Part shown: piece after piece, positions 37,061 through 45,454 of the stretch
How the letters are laid out: each line of letters begins with the position of its first letter
Numbering within the stretch: the first letter of the stretch is position 1
DNA from: a virus
Strand: one strand, 5' to 3'
Virus record (IMG/VR): IMGVR_UViG_3300010883_000003
Span: 1 to 64,000 of that record
DNA: 64,000 nt
Position numbers and translations under genes: made by a program
The notes under the pieces: generated by a model
What the model saw: only the letters and a program-made list of their open reading frames with translations
Told to the model about the DNA's origin: nothing
The model's database searches: none

Positions 37061-37072
37061 GAAATTAGATAA
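37053..37072 (+). other. GAAA-tetraloop hairpin over capsid stop codon
   Basis: TTATCTAA-GAAA-TTAGATAA, a perfect 8-bp stem closed by a GNRA-type loop. The capsid gene's TAA (37058-37060) is inside the 5' arm. It lies 18 nt before the terminator stem and may protect the mRNA 3' end or affect termination. Confidence 0.55.
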
Positions 37073-37089
37073 AGTCTAAACGCTTTAAA

Positions 37090-37119
37090 GGCGGGCTCTT
37101 CGGGGTCCGCCTTTTTTTT
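37090..37119 (+). terminator. Rho-independent terminator after capsid gene
   Basis: GGCGGGCTC-TTCG-GGGTCCGCC, a 9-bp stem including two G-T wobble pairs, extended by AAA/TTT, and eight T. Confidence 0.92.
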
Positions 37120-37128
37120 GCGATAAAT

Positions 37129-37138
37129 TATTTATAAC
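37129..37138 (+). other. TATTTATAAC element after terminator
   Basis: TATTTATAAC starts 10 nt after the last T of the terminator. The same decamer is at 49116, also exactly 10 nt after its terminator. On the other strand it reads TATAAATA, the T4 late promoter core, but no reverse-strand gene follows. Confidence 0.35.
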
Positions 37139-37156
37139 AATTCAATGTTATATGAT

Positions 37157-37163
37157 ATAGTTA
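37157..37163 (+). promoter_or_regulatory. ATAGTTA motif / extended -10 promoter
   Basis: TGATATAGTTAG can be read either as an extended -10 (TGA TATAGT) with a poor -35, or as the phage motif ATAGTTA. It lies 82 nt before the gene at 37245 and after the capsid terminator, so it probably drives the post-capsid genes. Confidence 0.45.
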
Positions 37164-37244
37164 GTGGTAGGCCCGGTTCAATATAATCATCTGACACCCG
37201 CAGAGAATCGGAATCATCGGGAGCAAAAAAAAGGAGAGATTATT

Positions 37245-37652
37245 ATGCCCAAGGTAATTTATTCGGCCGCAAAAGGCCTTTATCAAGAGACAGGATCAGG
37301 TTTCCAGGTTAACGACGTAGCGATTCTTGAAGAGGTTCAATCTCTTACAGATCCATCTGCAGCTACTGTTAATGCGTACGGAATTACGACACTAACCAAA
37401 ACAGCTGCATGTACAGCAACATTAGCAGCGCCTACAAGCAGTGAACCTGCCGGCGCGAAAAAGGTCATGAGCATGATCGCAGCTTCTGGTGCCGGTGCTT
37501 GTGTCGTCACATTAACTGGTGGCGGCATTCAAGATGACGGCGCGACAGCTCTTGTATCTCTTTCTTTTAACGCTGTTGGTGAAACCGCAGTATTAATTTC
37601 TAACGGATCAAAGTGGGTAGCAGTTGCCTTAGCTGGCGCAACAGAAGCATAG
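37245..37652 (+). CDS. Post-capsid structural protein, paralogue 1
   Basis: A 135-aa protein. I chose ATG 37245, preceded by AAAAAAGGAGA, over an upstream GTG at 37164 because the resulting N-terminus (MPKVIYSAAKGLYQETGSGF) aligns with that of the next gene (MPKLNYTSAKGLYEDTGSGF). The rest is Ala/Gly/Thr/Val-rich and beta-like (ISNGSKWVAVALAG at the end). Directly after the capsid gene and behind its own promoter, it is likely an abundant head decoration or fibre protein. Function unproven. Confidence 0.65.
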   Translation: MPKVIYSAAKGLYQETGSGFQVNDVAILEEVQSLTDPSAATVNAYGITTLTKTAACTATLAAPTSSEPAGAKKVMSMIAASGAGACVVTLTGGGIQDDGATALVSLSFNAVGETAVLISNGSKWVAVALAGATEA

Positions 37653-37662
37653 GGAGACTGAA

Positions 37663-38460
37663 ATGCCTAAATTAAATTATACGTCCGCTAAAGGACTCTA
37701 TGAAGACACTGGTTCTGGCTTTGCGGTAGACGGTGTAAGCCTTCTTCCTGGAGTTTCTGATACAGTCACCTTAACAGGTGCGCTAACAACTGTCACATGC
37801 GTTGCAGATGTCGGCGATAGCCTTGATGGTAAGTACTTTATCATTTATGATCAAGCTGGTAACTCTTATGGTCTTTGGTTTGACACAGATGATGACGGAA
37901 CAACAATACCTGCCGGTGCTTCCGCCGCGACCTATAACGTTGAAGTCGCTACTGTAAATACAGGCGGAAACGCCGGAGCTGTTGCCACAGCAGTGCAAGG
38001 TGCTATCGATGGTGATGGAACAGCTAGTGCTGCTTTTGAGGCTGTAGTGGATGGTAGCGATGTCTTAGTTTACAACATTCAAGTTGGATCAATGACTACC
38101 ACCACAGAAGATGCTGGTGACTCTGGTTTTACTGTTACTCTTACAGATAGTACAACAGACTCATCAATACCTGCAGCTCCAATGGCTCAAGCAACTGTGA
38201 CATGTGGTCGTGATGTTGCAACTGTATTACAGGAAATCCCTCTCGATGACGGAGGAGCTGCTGGACAAGAGAAGTTTATTCAGCTTGCAGCACTTTCTTC
38301 TGGTCAAGCTAGATTTACTGGAAAGTTCTTGAACGGCGTAACTGCTGGTACAAAGTTAACATTTAACGCTGCAACCGGTGCTGCTAACGGTTTATATTGT
38401 ATATGGACTGGTACTCACTGGTTTGTTGTTAATAAAATGACAACGCAAACTGTCAGCTAG
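37663..38460 (+). CDS. Post-capsid structural protein, paralogue 2
   Basis: A 265-aa protein sharing its first 20 residues and its ending style (NGLYCIWTGTHWFVVNK) with the 135-aa protein upstream, so the pair arose by duplication with a central insertion. Residues 28-175 are rich in Asp, Thr and Val and resemble beta-sandwich appendage domains (TVTLTGALTTVTCVAD, YDQAGNSYGLWFDTDDDG). AGGGAGA precedes the ATG; a terminator follows. Likely exposed on the head or attached to the capsid lattice; inferred. Confidence 0.65.
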   Translation: MPKLNYTSAKGLYEDTGSGFAVDGVSLLPGVSDTVTLTGALTTVTCVADVGDSLDGKYFIIYDQAGNSYGLWFDTDDDGTTIPAGASAATYNVEVATVNTGGNAGAVATAVQGAIDGDGTASAAFEAVVDGSDVLVYNIQVGSMTTTTEDAGDSGFTVTLTDSTTDSSIPAAPMAQATVTCGRDVATVLQEIPLDDGGAAGQEKFIQLAALSSGQARFTGKFLNGVTAGTKLTFNAATGAANGLYCIWTGTHWFVVNKMTTQTVS

Positions 38461-38484
38461 CTTTTAATAGATAGCTATTTAATT

Positions 38485-38516
38485 GCCGTCAACCATCAGG
38501 TTGGCGGCTTTTTTTT
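38485..38516 (+). terminator. Rho-independent terminator
   Basis: GCCGTCAACC-ATCA-GGTTGGCGGC, a 10-bp stem with one wobble pair, and eight T. A weak AATAG-ATAG-CTATT hairpin lies just upstream at 38466-38479. Confidence 0.92.
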
Positions 38517-38575
38517 ACTTTACTCTACCATACAATAAAATATTATTATAACTTAAATCCTTGGAGGGAATTATA

Positions 38576-38929
38576 ATGGCTATAACATCAAAAGAAAAGA
38601 CAGCTAAGAGCACACCATCCGTAAAAGAAGCTCCAGCTACGACGAAAGCTGCTACCGCGGCCCCAAAGACATTTACAGCTAAACCTGCTGTACAAGAAGC
38701 AAAAGACTTCACATCAGATATCACAAGCTTAGTGGCTCAAATTAATTCTCTAAAAGAAGAAGTCGCAACACTAAGAGAGACTTTAAGCTCACACCAGCAT
38801 GCTACCACAGCGACGGAACGACCTGCGTCTAGCGCATCTTCATCACAAGATGTTGATAGATTACGACAAAATATCAGGGGTGTTTTAAAGAAAATGGGCG
38901 CCAGAGATCATATGATATCCGGATTGTAG
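38576..38929 (+). CDS. Ala/Thr/Lys-rich protein with coiled coil
   Basis: A 117-aa protein. ATG 38576 is preferred over TTG 38561 because GGAGGG (38563-38568) sits at ribosome-binding distance and would otherwise be inside the gene. Residues 1-45 are Ala/Thr/Pro/Lys-rich and extended. About 50-75 form a heptad coiled coil (ITSLVAQINSLKEEVATLRE). The C-terminus is a basic helix (DVDRLRQNIRGVLKKMG). It looks like a small oligomeric linker or head accessory protein; no family is recognised. Confidence 0.6.
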   Translation: MAITSKEKTAKSTPSVKEAPATTKAATAAPKTFTAKPAVQEAKDFTSDITSLVAQINSLKEEVATLRETLSSHQHATTATERPASSASSSQDVDRLRQNIRGVLKKMGARDHMISGL

Positions 38930-38978
38930 AATCATCAACATAACTACTTTATACAAAGACATTTCTTCTCTGTAGGTA

Positions 38979-38985
38979 ATACTTA
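38979..38985 (+). promoter_or_regulatory. ATACTTA motif, putative phage promoter element
   Basis: ATACTTAAAAATAGG, 16 nt before the neck gene start at 39001, in a 71-nt gap. Matches the copy at 32124 over 13 of 15 bases. Confidence 0.4.
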
Positions 38986-39000
38986 AAAATAGGTGGTAAT

Positions 39001-40167
39001 ATGTCTTTGTTTTCTTTTACAAGAAATCCAACGCCGTTTGGCTTTTTCGATACTGATGTTGATTTTCAGCAAGAAGCCGACGCGTGTGTAACGTTTACCA
39101 AGCGCAAGCTTGGAGATGATATATTAAGTGTTGAACTGACAAAAAAGCAGATCTGGGCGTGCTTAGAAGAAGGTATGCTAGAATACTGCCGAGTTATTAA
39201 TGAGGCAGACGCAAAGTCACAGCTTAATAACCATCTAGGATACTCTACAGGCAGTAATAAAGCTGGCCTATTTCCGAAGCAGAATCTCGAATATCTTCTC
39301 AGAATGGCTGAACCATACGCTATGGAAGCAGGTGTCGGTGGATCGTATAACGAAATAAGCGGATCGATACAGCTGACTGATAACGTACAGGATTACGACA
39401 TCTATACGCAGCTAAAAGACGACACCGGCACGTTGATTGTATCTTCGAGCGGTAACTCTCCTCGTAACAGGATGAAGATTAGAGAAGTATATCATTTTTC
39501 TCCATCTGCTGGATATAGGTTTTTTGATACAACATCTGCAGTAAATTATCTCAACAACGAATTTAGCTTTGAATCTTTTACTCCTGAAACGATGTTTTAC
39601 GTCTTGCCTGTATTCGAGGATGTTCTAAGAGCAGGCCAGATGGAAATGTCAAATAGGGTTAGGAAGTCCAATTATTCATACAGGATAATGGGTAGTAAGA
39701 TTCGCATCTTTCCAAGACCAACAGGTGATCAAACTAACAGAAAGCTCTGGATAAGAGTTCAATTCAATCCAGATCCCTACAATCCCGACGTAACTGATGA
39801 GTCAATTTACGGCGTATCTAATCTTTCAAATGTACCTTTCGGTCTATATGAGTATGTAAAGATTAACTCTGTAGGCAGACAATGGATTAGACAATATTGT
39901 CTTGCACTCTCCCGAGAGCTGCTGGGTCAAGTTCGTTCAAAGTTTTCTAGCGTACCGATTCCAAATGCTGATTTGCAACTAAACGGTACGGATCTAATAT
40001 CTCAAGGAAGAGAAGATCAAGGACGTCTAAGAGACCAGTTGATAGAGCTTCTTGATAGTCTATCATATAGTAAGCTTCTAGAGGGTCAAGCACAAGACGC
40101 AGAGAATATTACTCGTGCTCTTAAAGCGATCCCTATGCCGATTGGCAAATCGATAATAATGAAGTAA
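39001..40167 (+). CDS. 13: Neck/head completion protein (gp13-like)
   Basis: A 388-aa protein. Helical N-terminus (LTKKQIWACLEEGMLEYCRV), a beta core with SYRIMGSKIRIFPRP and KLWIRVQFNPDPYNPD, then a helical C-terminus (WIRQYCLALSRELLGQVRSK). This layout fits the T4-like gp13 neck family, and the following genes resemble gp14 and gp15 in T4 order. It would sit below the portal, closing the filled head and accepting the tail. It is longer than T4 gp13 (309 aa). Confidence 0.65.
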   Translation: MSLFSFTRNPTPFGFFDTDVDFQQEADACVTFTKRKLGDDILSVELTKKQIWACLEEGMLEYCRVINEADAKSQLNNHLGYSTGSNKAGLFPKQNLEYLLRMAEPYAMEAGVGGSYNEISGSIQLTDNVQDYDIYTQLKDDTGTLIVSSSGNSPRNRMKIREVYHFSPSAGYRFFDTTSAVNYLNNEFSFESFTPETMFYVLPVFEDVLRAGQMEMSNRVRKSNYSYRIMGSKIRIFPRPTGDQTNRKLWIRVQFNPDPYNPDVTDESIYGVSNLSNVPFGLYEYVKINSVGRQWIRQYCLALSRELLGQVRSKFSSVPIPNADLQLNGTDLISQGREDQGRLRDQLIELLDSLSYSKLLEGQAQDAENITRALKAIPMPIGKSIIMK

Positions 40168-40180
40168 GGATTCTTAGGTT

Positions 40181-40846
40181 ATGGCTCGACTTTTCATTAC
40201 ACCCAGAGAACAAGACTTGATATCAGATCTTACCAAGGAGATTGTTAAGGATGTTATAGGTCAAAAGATATACTATTATCGTGTAATGTCTGAGGTCACA
40301 AAAGTTCATGATATATACGAAGAAGCTATCGAGAAGCATTTTGACACCCCGATCGAGCTCGACGCGACAGTTGAATGGGGTGATCAAACAACATCAACAA
40401 ATAGATTTGGATCTGAGCAGCTGTATGGTATAACCGCATTCGTCCACTACAGAGATATAATAGACAAAGATATAGAAGTTAACGAAGGTGATTACTTTTC
40501 ATACGGAGAAACGTTCTTCGAGATAACTTCAACAGTGTATTTATCTGAAATATACGGTGAGATAGAGTACAAGACGGGCATCCAGCTTAATGGCAGACAG
40601 GCTCGTAAGGGTTTAATAGATAAAGACCCAATAGGTCCCACTGACGAAGGAAACGGGGATGCTGATGCTTTACAAGAGACGTTTGTACAACAGCGCGGTC
40701 AAGCTGAAAATGAGCTTGGAGAAACTGGTGATATCCGCGCATTACAAAAGCAAGGTAAACTAGAGGCCCCTCTGGACGGACCGAAACAAGTTTCACCAAA
40801 GGGTGATCCAGATGATGTAAGCTCTTCATTTTATGGTGATGAATAA
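40181..40846 (+). CDS. 14: Neck protein (gp14-like)
   Basis: A 221-aa protein. IGQKIYYYRVMSE, then NEGDYFSYGETFFEITSTVY and GIQLNGRQAR, follow the same strand order as T4 gp14 (EGDLIYFP--NSLFEIN). With gp13 it forms the collar-neck connection between portal and tail. The acidic, Gln-rich C-terminal 70 residues are probably flexible. The stop overlaps the next ATG by one base. Confidence 0.65.
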   Translation: MARLFITPREQDLISDLTKEIVKDVIGQKIYYYRVMSEVTKVHDIYEEAIEKHFDTPIELDATVEWGDQTTSTNRFGSEQLYGITAFVHYRDIIDKDIEVNEGDYFSYGETFFEITSTVYLSEIYGEIEYKTGIQLNGRQARKGLIDKDPIGPTDEGNGDADALQETFVQQRGQAENELGETGDIRALQKQGKLEAPLDGPKQVSPKGDPDDVSSSFYGDE

Positions 40847-42156
40847 TGGCTACTAGATACACAAATAGCGGACAAAGAGGCCAGGAAAAAGTAGCATCTG
40901 GATACTCTAATGATCCAGCTACCGACTTCACTATGCCTTCCTGTACAATAGAAGATGTTGATAGAGGTGTATTTAATCTGTTTGATAAAGAGCTACCCTT
41001 ATACTACCGACGAAAAGATGCCCTTAAGAAAGTCCCTGTAATCTTTGCAACAGGTGAAAGATTCGCTATATTATCTAGAAACAGGCCTCTTAGAGATAAA
41101 GATGACGCTTTAATACTTCCTCTTATATCTGTTGTTAGAACAGGTATTGAGCAGGAAGACTCAAAAGGAAACACTCTTAATCAAGGCGCTCCTATTCTAG
41201 TTAAGGTAAAGCTGTCTGATGAAGATCCGATCTATCAGCGCTTGCAGAACAAATTAGGATTTAAGAACAGTGATACATCCGCGATCACAGCTGAAGAAAG
41301 CACCACCGAAGGTCTTGGTGGATCAACTACTCCCGGTAGGATAGCAACTAGAAGAGTAGCGCCAAGCATCTCGGTTTCTGCCAGAAATGGCACAGTATTA
41401 GATCCAAAGTTACAAAAAAATATATTTGAGTTTATAGAAATTCCGCCCGTTAAGCAATACACTGCAAGTTATGAAATAACTTTTTGGGCACAATATACAC
41501 AAGAAATGAACTCGATGTTGACTGTAATGATGAGTGGATATATAGAGAATAGAAGAAGGACGTATGTAATAGAAACAAAAGAAGGTTATCGATTTACTGC
41601 GTTTACAGACTCTGCGTTAACACCGCAAAATAATTTTGATGACTTTACAGATGCCGAAAGGTTAGTAAAATATAGTTTCACGATGTCTGTTGCTGCATGC
41701 GTAGTCGCTGCACAAGAACCCGGTATGCCTGTGCCATTTAGAAAAACTATATCTGCTCCTGAAATATCATTTGATACTTCGACTAGCCCTAGAGGAGGAC
41801 CTGCCGGCGGAAATCGCGGCGCGGTACTTTCTGGAGATCCATCAGCATATATTTTACAAGACTTACAGACTGACGCAGACGGTTACCCGACGTCTGCAAT
41901 TGCCTCAGATAAAAAAAGATTGACGACCGGATTTCCAGGAAAACCAGTTGCTTCAATAGGCGGTCAAAAATCTGATTTAGGCAATTCCGCTCCCACCGCT
42001 ATAATTACTGATATAGATCCTTTTACTGGTAAAAAGGAGAAGAGGTTTGTACTAATGTCCGTTTCAACTCCCAATAAAGGAGAGACCGTTTTTCGGTTTG
42101 GACTTAAATCACCCGAGGGAATTGAGATTGACTTGGGCAAATTACTTAAAGATTGA
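40846..42156 (+). CDS. 15: Tail completion/sheath terminator protein (gp15-like)
   Basis: A 436-aa protein. KVPVIFATGERFAIL, then ALILPLISVVRTGIEQ, then PPVKQYTASYEITFWAQYTQ and RLVKYSFTMSVAACV, reproduce the strand order of T4 gp15 (VPI-YAS--HF, LPRI, PSP-KM-YEL-I-TRY, W-LTFEV). gp15 caps tube and sheath at the head-proximal end. It is longer than T4 gp15 (272 aa) owing to a Gly/Thr insertion near 145-175 and a C-terminal extension. Order gp13-14-15-18 supports the call. Confidence 0.7.
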   Translation: MATRYTNSGQRGQEKVASGYSNDPATDFTMPSCTIEDVDRGVFNLFDKELPLYYRRKDALKKVPVIFATGERFAILSRNRPLRDKDDALILPLISVVRTGIEQEDSKGNTLNQGAPILVKVKLSDEDPIYQRLQNKLGFKNSDTSAITAEESTTEGLGGSTTPGRIATRRVAPSISVSARNGTVLDPKLQKNIFEFIEIPPVKQYTASYEITFWAQYTQEMNSMLTVMMSGYIENRRRTYVIETKEGYRFTAFTDSALTPQNNFDDFTDAERLVKYSFTMSVAACVVAAQEPGMPVPFRKTISAPEISFDTSTSPRGGPAGGNRGAVLSGDPSAYILQDLQTDADGYPTSAIASDKKRLTTGFPGKPVASIGGQKSDLGNSAPTAIITDIDPFTGKKEKRFVLMSVSTPNKGETVFRFGLKSPEGIEIDLGKLLKD

Positions 42157-42190
42157 TTTCATGATAAAAGACATTTCGCTATTGCACGAA

Positions 42191-42197
42191 ATAGTTA
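42191..42197 (+). promoter_or_regulatory. ATAGTTA motif, putative phage promoter element
   Basis: ATAGTTA in the 75-nt gap before the first sheath gene, next to an ATTTCG/CGAAAT inverted repeat (42173-42192) and a second near-match ATAGCTTA at about 42204. Confidence 0.3.
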
Positions 42198-42231
42198 TTT
42201 GTGATAGCTTAAGATCCAGGAGACCCGACTA

Positions 42232-45200
42232 ATGGCCGAACAAACTTTTAGATCACCCGGTTTTTTTGAACGTGAGATAGATGCATCTCAACGACAAACA
42301 GAAATTGTGGGTGTACCCGCAGGTATCGTAGGCACAGCTGAAAAAGGCCCTGCGTTTATTCCTGTCACAGTTGGCAGTACTGCCGACTTCATAAACAAAT
42401 TTGGTGAAGTAGATCCAGAGAGATTTGGACCTTATGCTGTAGAAGCATTCTTAGCAAATAGAACATCTATGACTTACGTCAGGGTTCTAGGAGCAGGCGC
42501 TAACCAAACAACAACAGATATTAGTAGCACAAATAGTAAAGGAACAGTCAAGAACGCTGGAGTTAAAGTTGTACCATCTACAACTATTGCTTCATCTGGC
42601 TCTGATCATACTGTGCAATTCATCACTGCACGACATTATGTTTCTTCGTCTACAGACTACTCTTATCCAATATTCGCTGATAATCCATCTTTCAGCATGA
42701 CTGCAACTGATGAACGATCAGCAGACCGCGCCGACCTTGTCCGTGCTGTACTGTTGACTTCGACAGGTAGTAGAATGCAGATTCTGAATATCGGTGAAAC
42801 GTGGAGTAACCACCTCGACCAATGCGCGAAGCTGAACACCTCTGATGGTGTATTTGCTCTCGCAATATCATCTTCAGACGGAGCTAGTTTTACTAGCAAG
42901 TTCAAGGATGTTGCTGGCGATGGTGTTAAAATCGTAACTGCTTCGCTAAACCCAACTCATCAATCATATATTGCTAATGTGTTGAATACAGATCCTTTAC
43001 GATTTACAGAAGAAAGACATCTTCTCTATCTCGACTTCGCGGTTGAGAGTGAAATTGCTTCTGTAGATTATCTTAGCACTTTCGGTGTATCCTTATTATC
43101 TGGATCAGGAGCAACGGTTAATACTACACTTTCTGGTGAAGATACTAAAGCGTTATCTGCTTTCGGTAGGTTTGACACAAGATATACTACCCCGCGTAGT
43201 CCACATATCATATCTCAACCGTACGGTAGCAAAGAGCATAACTTGTTCTACTTCGAGACTTTGTCTGATGGAGCCTGGGGCAACGACAAAGTTAAGATGA
43301 CTATTGCTAATATCAAGGCATCTACAAATGGAAACTATCCATATCCAAGCTTTGAAGTTCAAGTACGTAGATTTAACGACTCTGATTTAGATCAACAAGT
43401 CCTAGAATCTTACCCTGGATGTGTTCTTGATCCTGACTCGTCAAGCTTCGTTGGTAAAAAGATCGGTGATTATAAGGCACGTTACAACTTCGATGCTACA
43501 AACGCTAGTGAGAAGAGAATTATAGTTACGGGACGTTATCCAAACATCTCTAACTTTATACGCTTAGTAATAAGTGATGAAGTATATAATAAGACTCTGC
43601 CTGCGGATGTTTGTCCATTCGGTTTCCGTGGTGTTCCAGTACTTAAGACTGCTGATTCAATGACAGATGATGCGAAAAGAGCGTTAAAAGTCGACAGTAT
43701 CAGTTACGGAACTGTGAGTGCAACACCTCGATTATGGGGCGAAGCCGCTGACCATGCCGGCGTAATTCGCGCATTAACCGGCTCGATAATTCCACCTTTG
43801 CCACTTCGTTATAAGATTACTCGTGGACAAGCCACAGACGGCTGGTTTTCAGGTCATCCTGGTGAGAATGAGTTAGTAGACAGACGCTTAAACTGGGGCG
43901 TAAAATATGAAAGAGCTCCAGAAACAGGAAGTCTTGCTAACGCAAATAGAGATGTTAACGCTTCTAGCGTTGCGAATCCTATAATAGAAGCCTATGCGAA
44001 GTTTCAAGGTATATCGAAAGTTGGTACTTTATTAACTGGTTCTGGTGCTGATGTTTACTGTGCTAATAAGTTCACCCTTTCAAGGGTTGCTCTTGCAGGT
44101 ACTGGCTCAGCCGCTACTGGTAATACTTTACAGCATCTTACTGCTTCTGCACAAGAACACATGCTGGAAGCTGCATATCTACGAAACGTAACACCAGATT
44201 CTAAAGACTACACCCTGATGGATCCAGATGAAGTTGGTTACGGCCGAGTAAGTCTTGGTACACTCATACAGTCTTCATCGGTCAAGTTCAACAGGTTTAC
44301 TGCTTATACTGCATTCAACATTCCTGTATACGGAGGCTGGGACGGTACGAACATATTAGATAAAGATATGTTCTATATGAATGACAGGGCTTCTTCAACC
44401 GATGATACATCATCTGTTAACGGCTTAGTTGGTAAGGCTGCATCTTCATTCGATGCAAGAACGATTGGTCTAAAGACTAATCCCGCCGGCGAAGGAAGAC
44501 AAAATAACAACATCTCGTCATATCGGGAAGCTGCCACAATCATAACTGACCCAATGGCAACTTCAATTAATATCCTTGCGATTCCCGGTATCAGAGATTC
44601 ATTCGTAACAGATCACGCTGCAGAAAAAACGAAAGATTATTCTATGGCAATCTATCTAATGGATGTAGCATCATACTCCGAGTCTAACACAAGACTATTC
44701 TTGACAGAAGACAGAAGTAAGGTTGTTAGTGCTTCAACAGCATTCCCTGACGTCCGAGAGACAACAGAGCAATTTGAGTCTAGAGTGTTTGATAATAACT
44801 ACACCGCGACTTACTTCCCTGATGTTTATATAACTGATAGTAAGCTTGGCTCTAAAGTCAGAGTTCCGGCATCTGTGGCAGCGATTAGCGCGCTGGCATA
44901 TAACGATTCCGTAGCGTACCCTTGGTTCGCACCTGCTGGCTTTAATCGCGGCGGATTGGATGTTGTTAGTAATACAGATGTCCGCCTCACAGCGGGTGAC
45001 AGAGATACCCTATACGATGCACGTATTAATCCAATAGCAAACTTTGCTGATGGTAGCTTTGTAATATTTGGACAGAAAACTTGTCAACTTGCTCAATCGG
45101 CGCTTGATAGAGTTAATGTAAGAAGAATGTTACTTGAACTTAAGAGACAAGTCGTGTCGGTGGCTGATAGGCTTTTATTCGAACCGAACAATAACTCAAC

Positions 45201-45420
45201 TAGAGCACGCTTCGTTAACTCGGTTACCCCGCTGCTATCGACGATACAGTCACAGCAAGGTATAGAGTCTTTCAAAGTTGTTATGGATGACACGAATAAT
45301 GGTGTCGAAGATGTTGAGAATAACAGACTAAATGGTAGGATAGTCGTCGTACCAACAAGAGCTATCGAGTTTATTGCGATAGATTTTGTAATAACTAATA
45401 GCGGCGTAGACTTCCAGTAG
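42232..45420 (+). CDS. 18: Tail sheath protein, copy 1 (gp18-like)
   Basis: A 1062-aa contractile sheath protein. The N-terminus (TFRSPGFFEREID, then GVPAGIVGTAEKGPAFIPV) and the C-terminus (AQSALDRVNVRRMLLELKRQ, then LLFEPNNN and IEFIAIDFVITNSG) are the conserved gp18 ends that interlock between subunits. About 400 residues longer than T4 gp18 (659 aa), with the excess in the middle domains. It polymerises around the tube and contracts to drive it through the host envelope. A second, diverged full-length copy follows after 34 nt. GGAGA precedes the ATG. Confidence 0.92.
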   Translation: MAEQTFRSPGFFEREIDASQRQTEIVGVPAGIVGTAEKGPAFIPVTVGSTADFINKFGEVDPERFGPYAVEAFLANRTSMTYVRVLGAGANQTTTDISSTNSKGTVKNAGVKVVPSTTIASSGSDHTVQFITARHYVSSSTDYSYPIFADNPSFSMTATDERSADRADLVRAVLLTSTGSRMQILNIGETWSNHLDQCAKLNTSDGVFALAISSSDGASFTSKFKDVAGDGVKIVTASLNPTHQSYIANVLNTDPLRFTEERHLLYLDFAVESEIASVDYLSTFGVSLLSGSGATVNTTLSGEDTKALSAFGRFDTRYTTPRSPHIISQPYGSKEHNLFYFETLSDGAWGNDKVKMTIANIKASTNGNYPYPSFEVQVRRFNDSDLDQQVLESYPGCVLDPDSSSFVGKKIGDYKARYNFDATNASEKRIIVTGRYPNISNFIRLVISDEVYNKTLPADVCPFGFRGVPVLKTADSMTDDAKRALKVDSISYGTVSATPRLWGEAADHAGVIRALTGSIIPPLPLRYKITRGQATDGWFSGHPGENELVDRRLNWGVKYERAPETGSLANANRDVNASSVANPIIEAYAKFQGISKVGTLLTGSGADVYCANKFTLSRVALAGTGSAATGNTLQHLTASAQEHMLEAAYLRNVTPDSKDYTLMDPDEVGYGRVSLGTLIQSSSVKFNRFTAYTAFNIPVYGGWDGTNILDKDMFYMNDRASSTDDTSSVNGLVGKAASSFDARTIGLKTNPAGEGRQNNNISSYREAATIITDPMATSINILAIPGIRDSFVTDHAAEKTKDYSMAIYLMDVASYSESNTRLFLTEDRSKVVSASTAFPDVRETTEQFESRVFDNNYTATYFPDVYITDSKLGSKVRVPASVAAISALAYNDSVAYPWFAPAGFNRGGLDVVSNTDVRLTAGDRDTLYDARINPIANFADGSFVIFGQKTCQLAQSALDRVNVRRMLLELKRQVVSVADRLLFEPNNNSTRARFVNSVTPLLSTIQSQQGIESFKVVMDDTNNGVEDVENNRLNGRIVVVPTRAIEFIAIDFVITNSGVDFQ

Positions 45421-45421
45421 T

Positions 45422-45428
45422 ATAGTTA
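45422..45428 (+). promoter_or_regulatory. ATAGTTA motif, putative phage promoter element
   Basis: ATAGTTA followed by AGAAATG, in the 34-nt gap between the two sheath genes, two bases after the stop. Confidence 0.35.
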
Positions 45429-45454
45429 AGAAATGAAACAGGAGATAATCACAA

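Noticed and set aside
37129-37136. T4 late promoter TATAAATA on the reverse strand (also at 49116)
   Set aside because: No reverse-strand gene lies downstream, so it is not annotated as a promoter; the repeated context is reported as an observation only.
37165-37230. tRNA-like GGTTCAA and GC-rich pieces in the post-capsid leader
   Set aside because: No acceptor stem, anticodon arm or D-arm can be formed; probably just leader sequence.
37164-37244. Upstream GTG start for the first post-capsid protein
   Set aside because: The 27 extra residues are unlike the paralogue's start, and the ribosome-binding site AAGGAGA lies just before ATG 37245.
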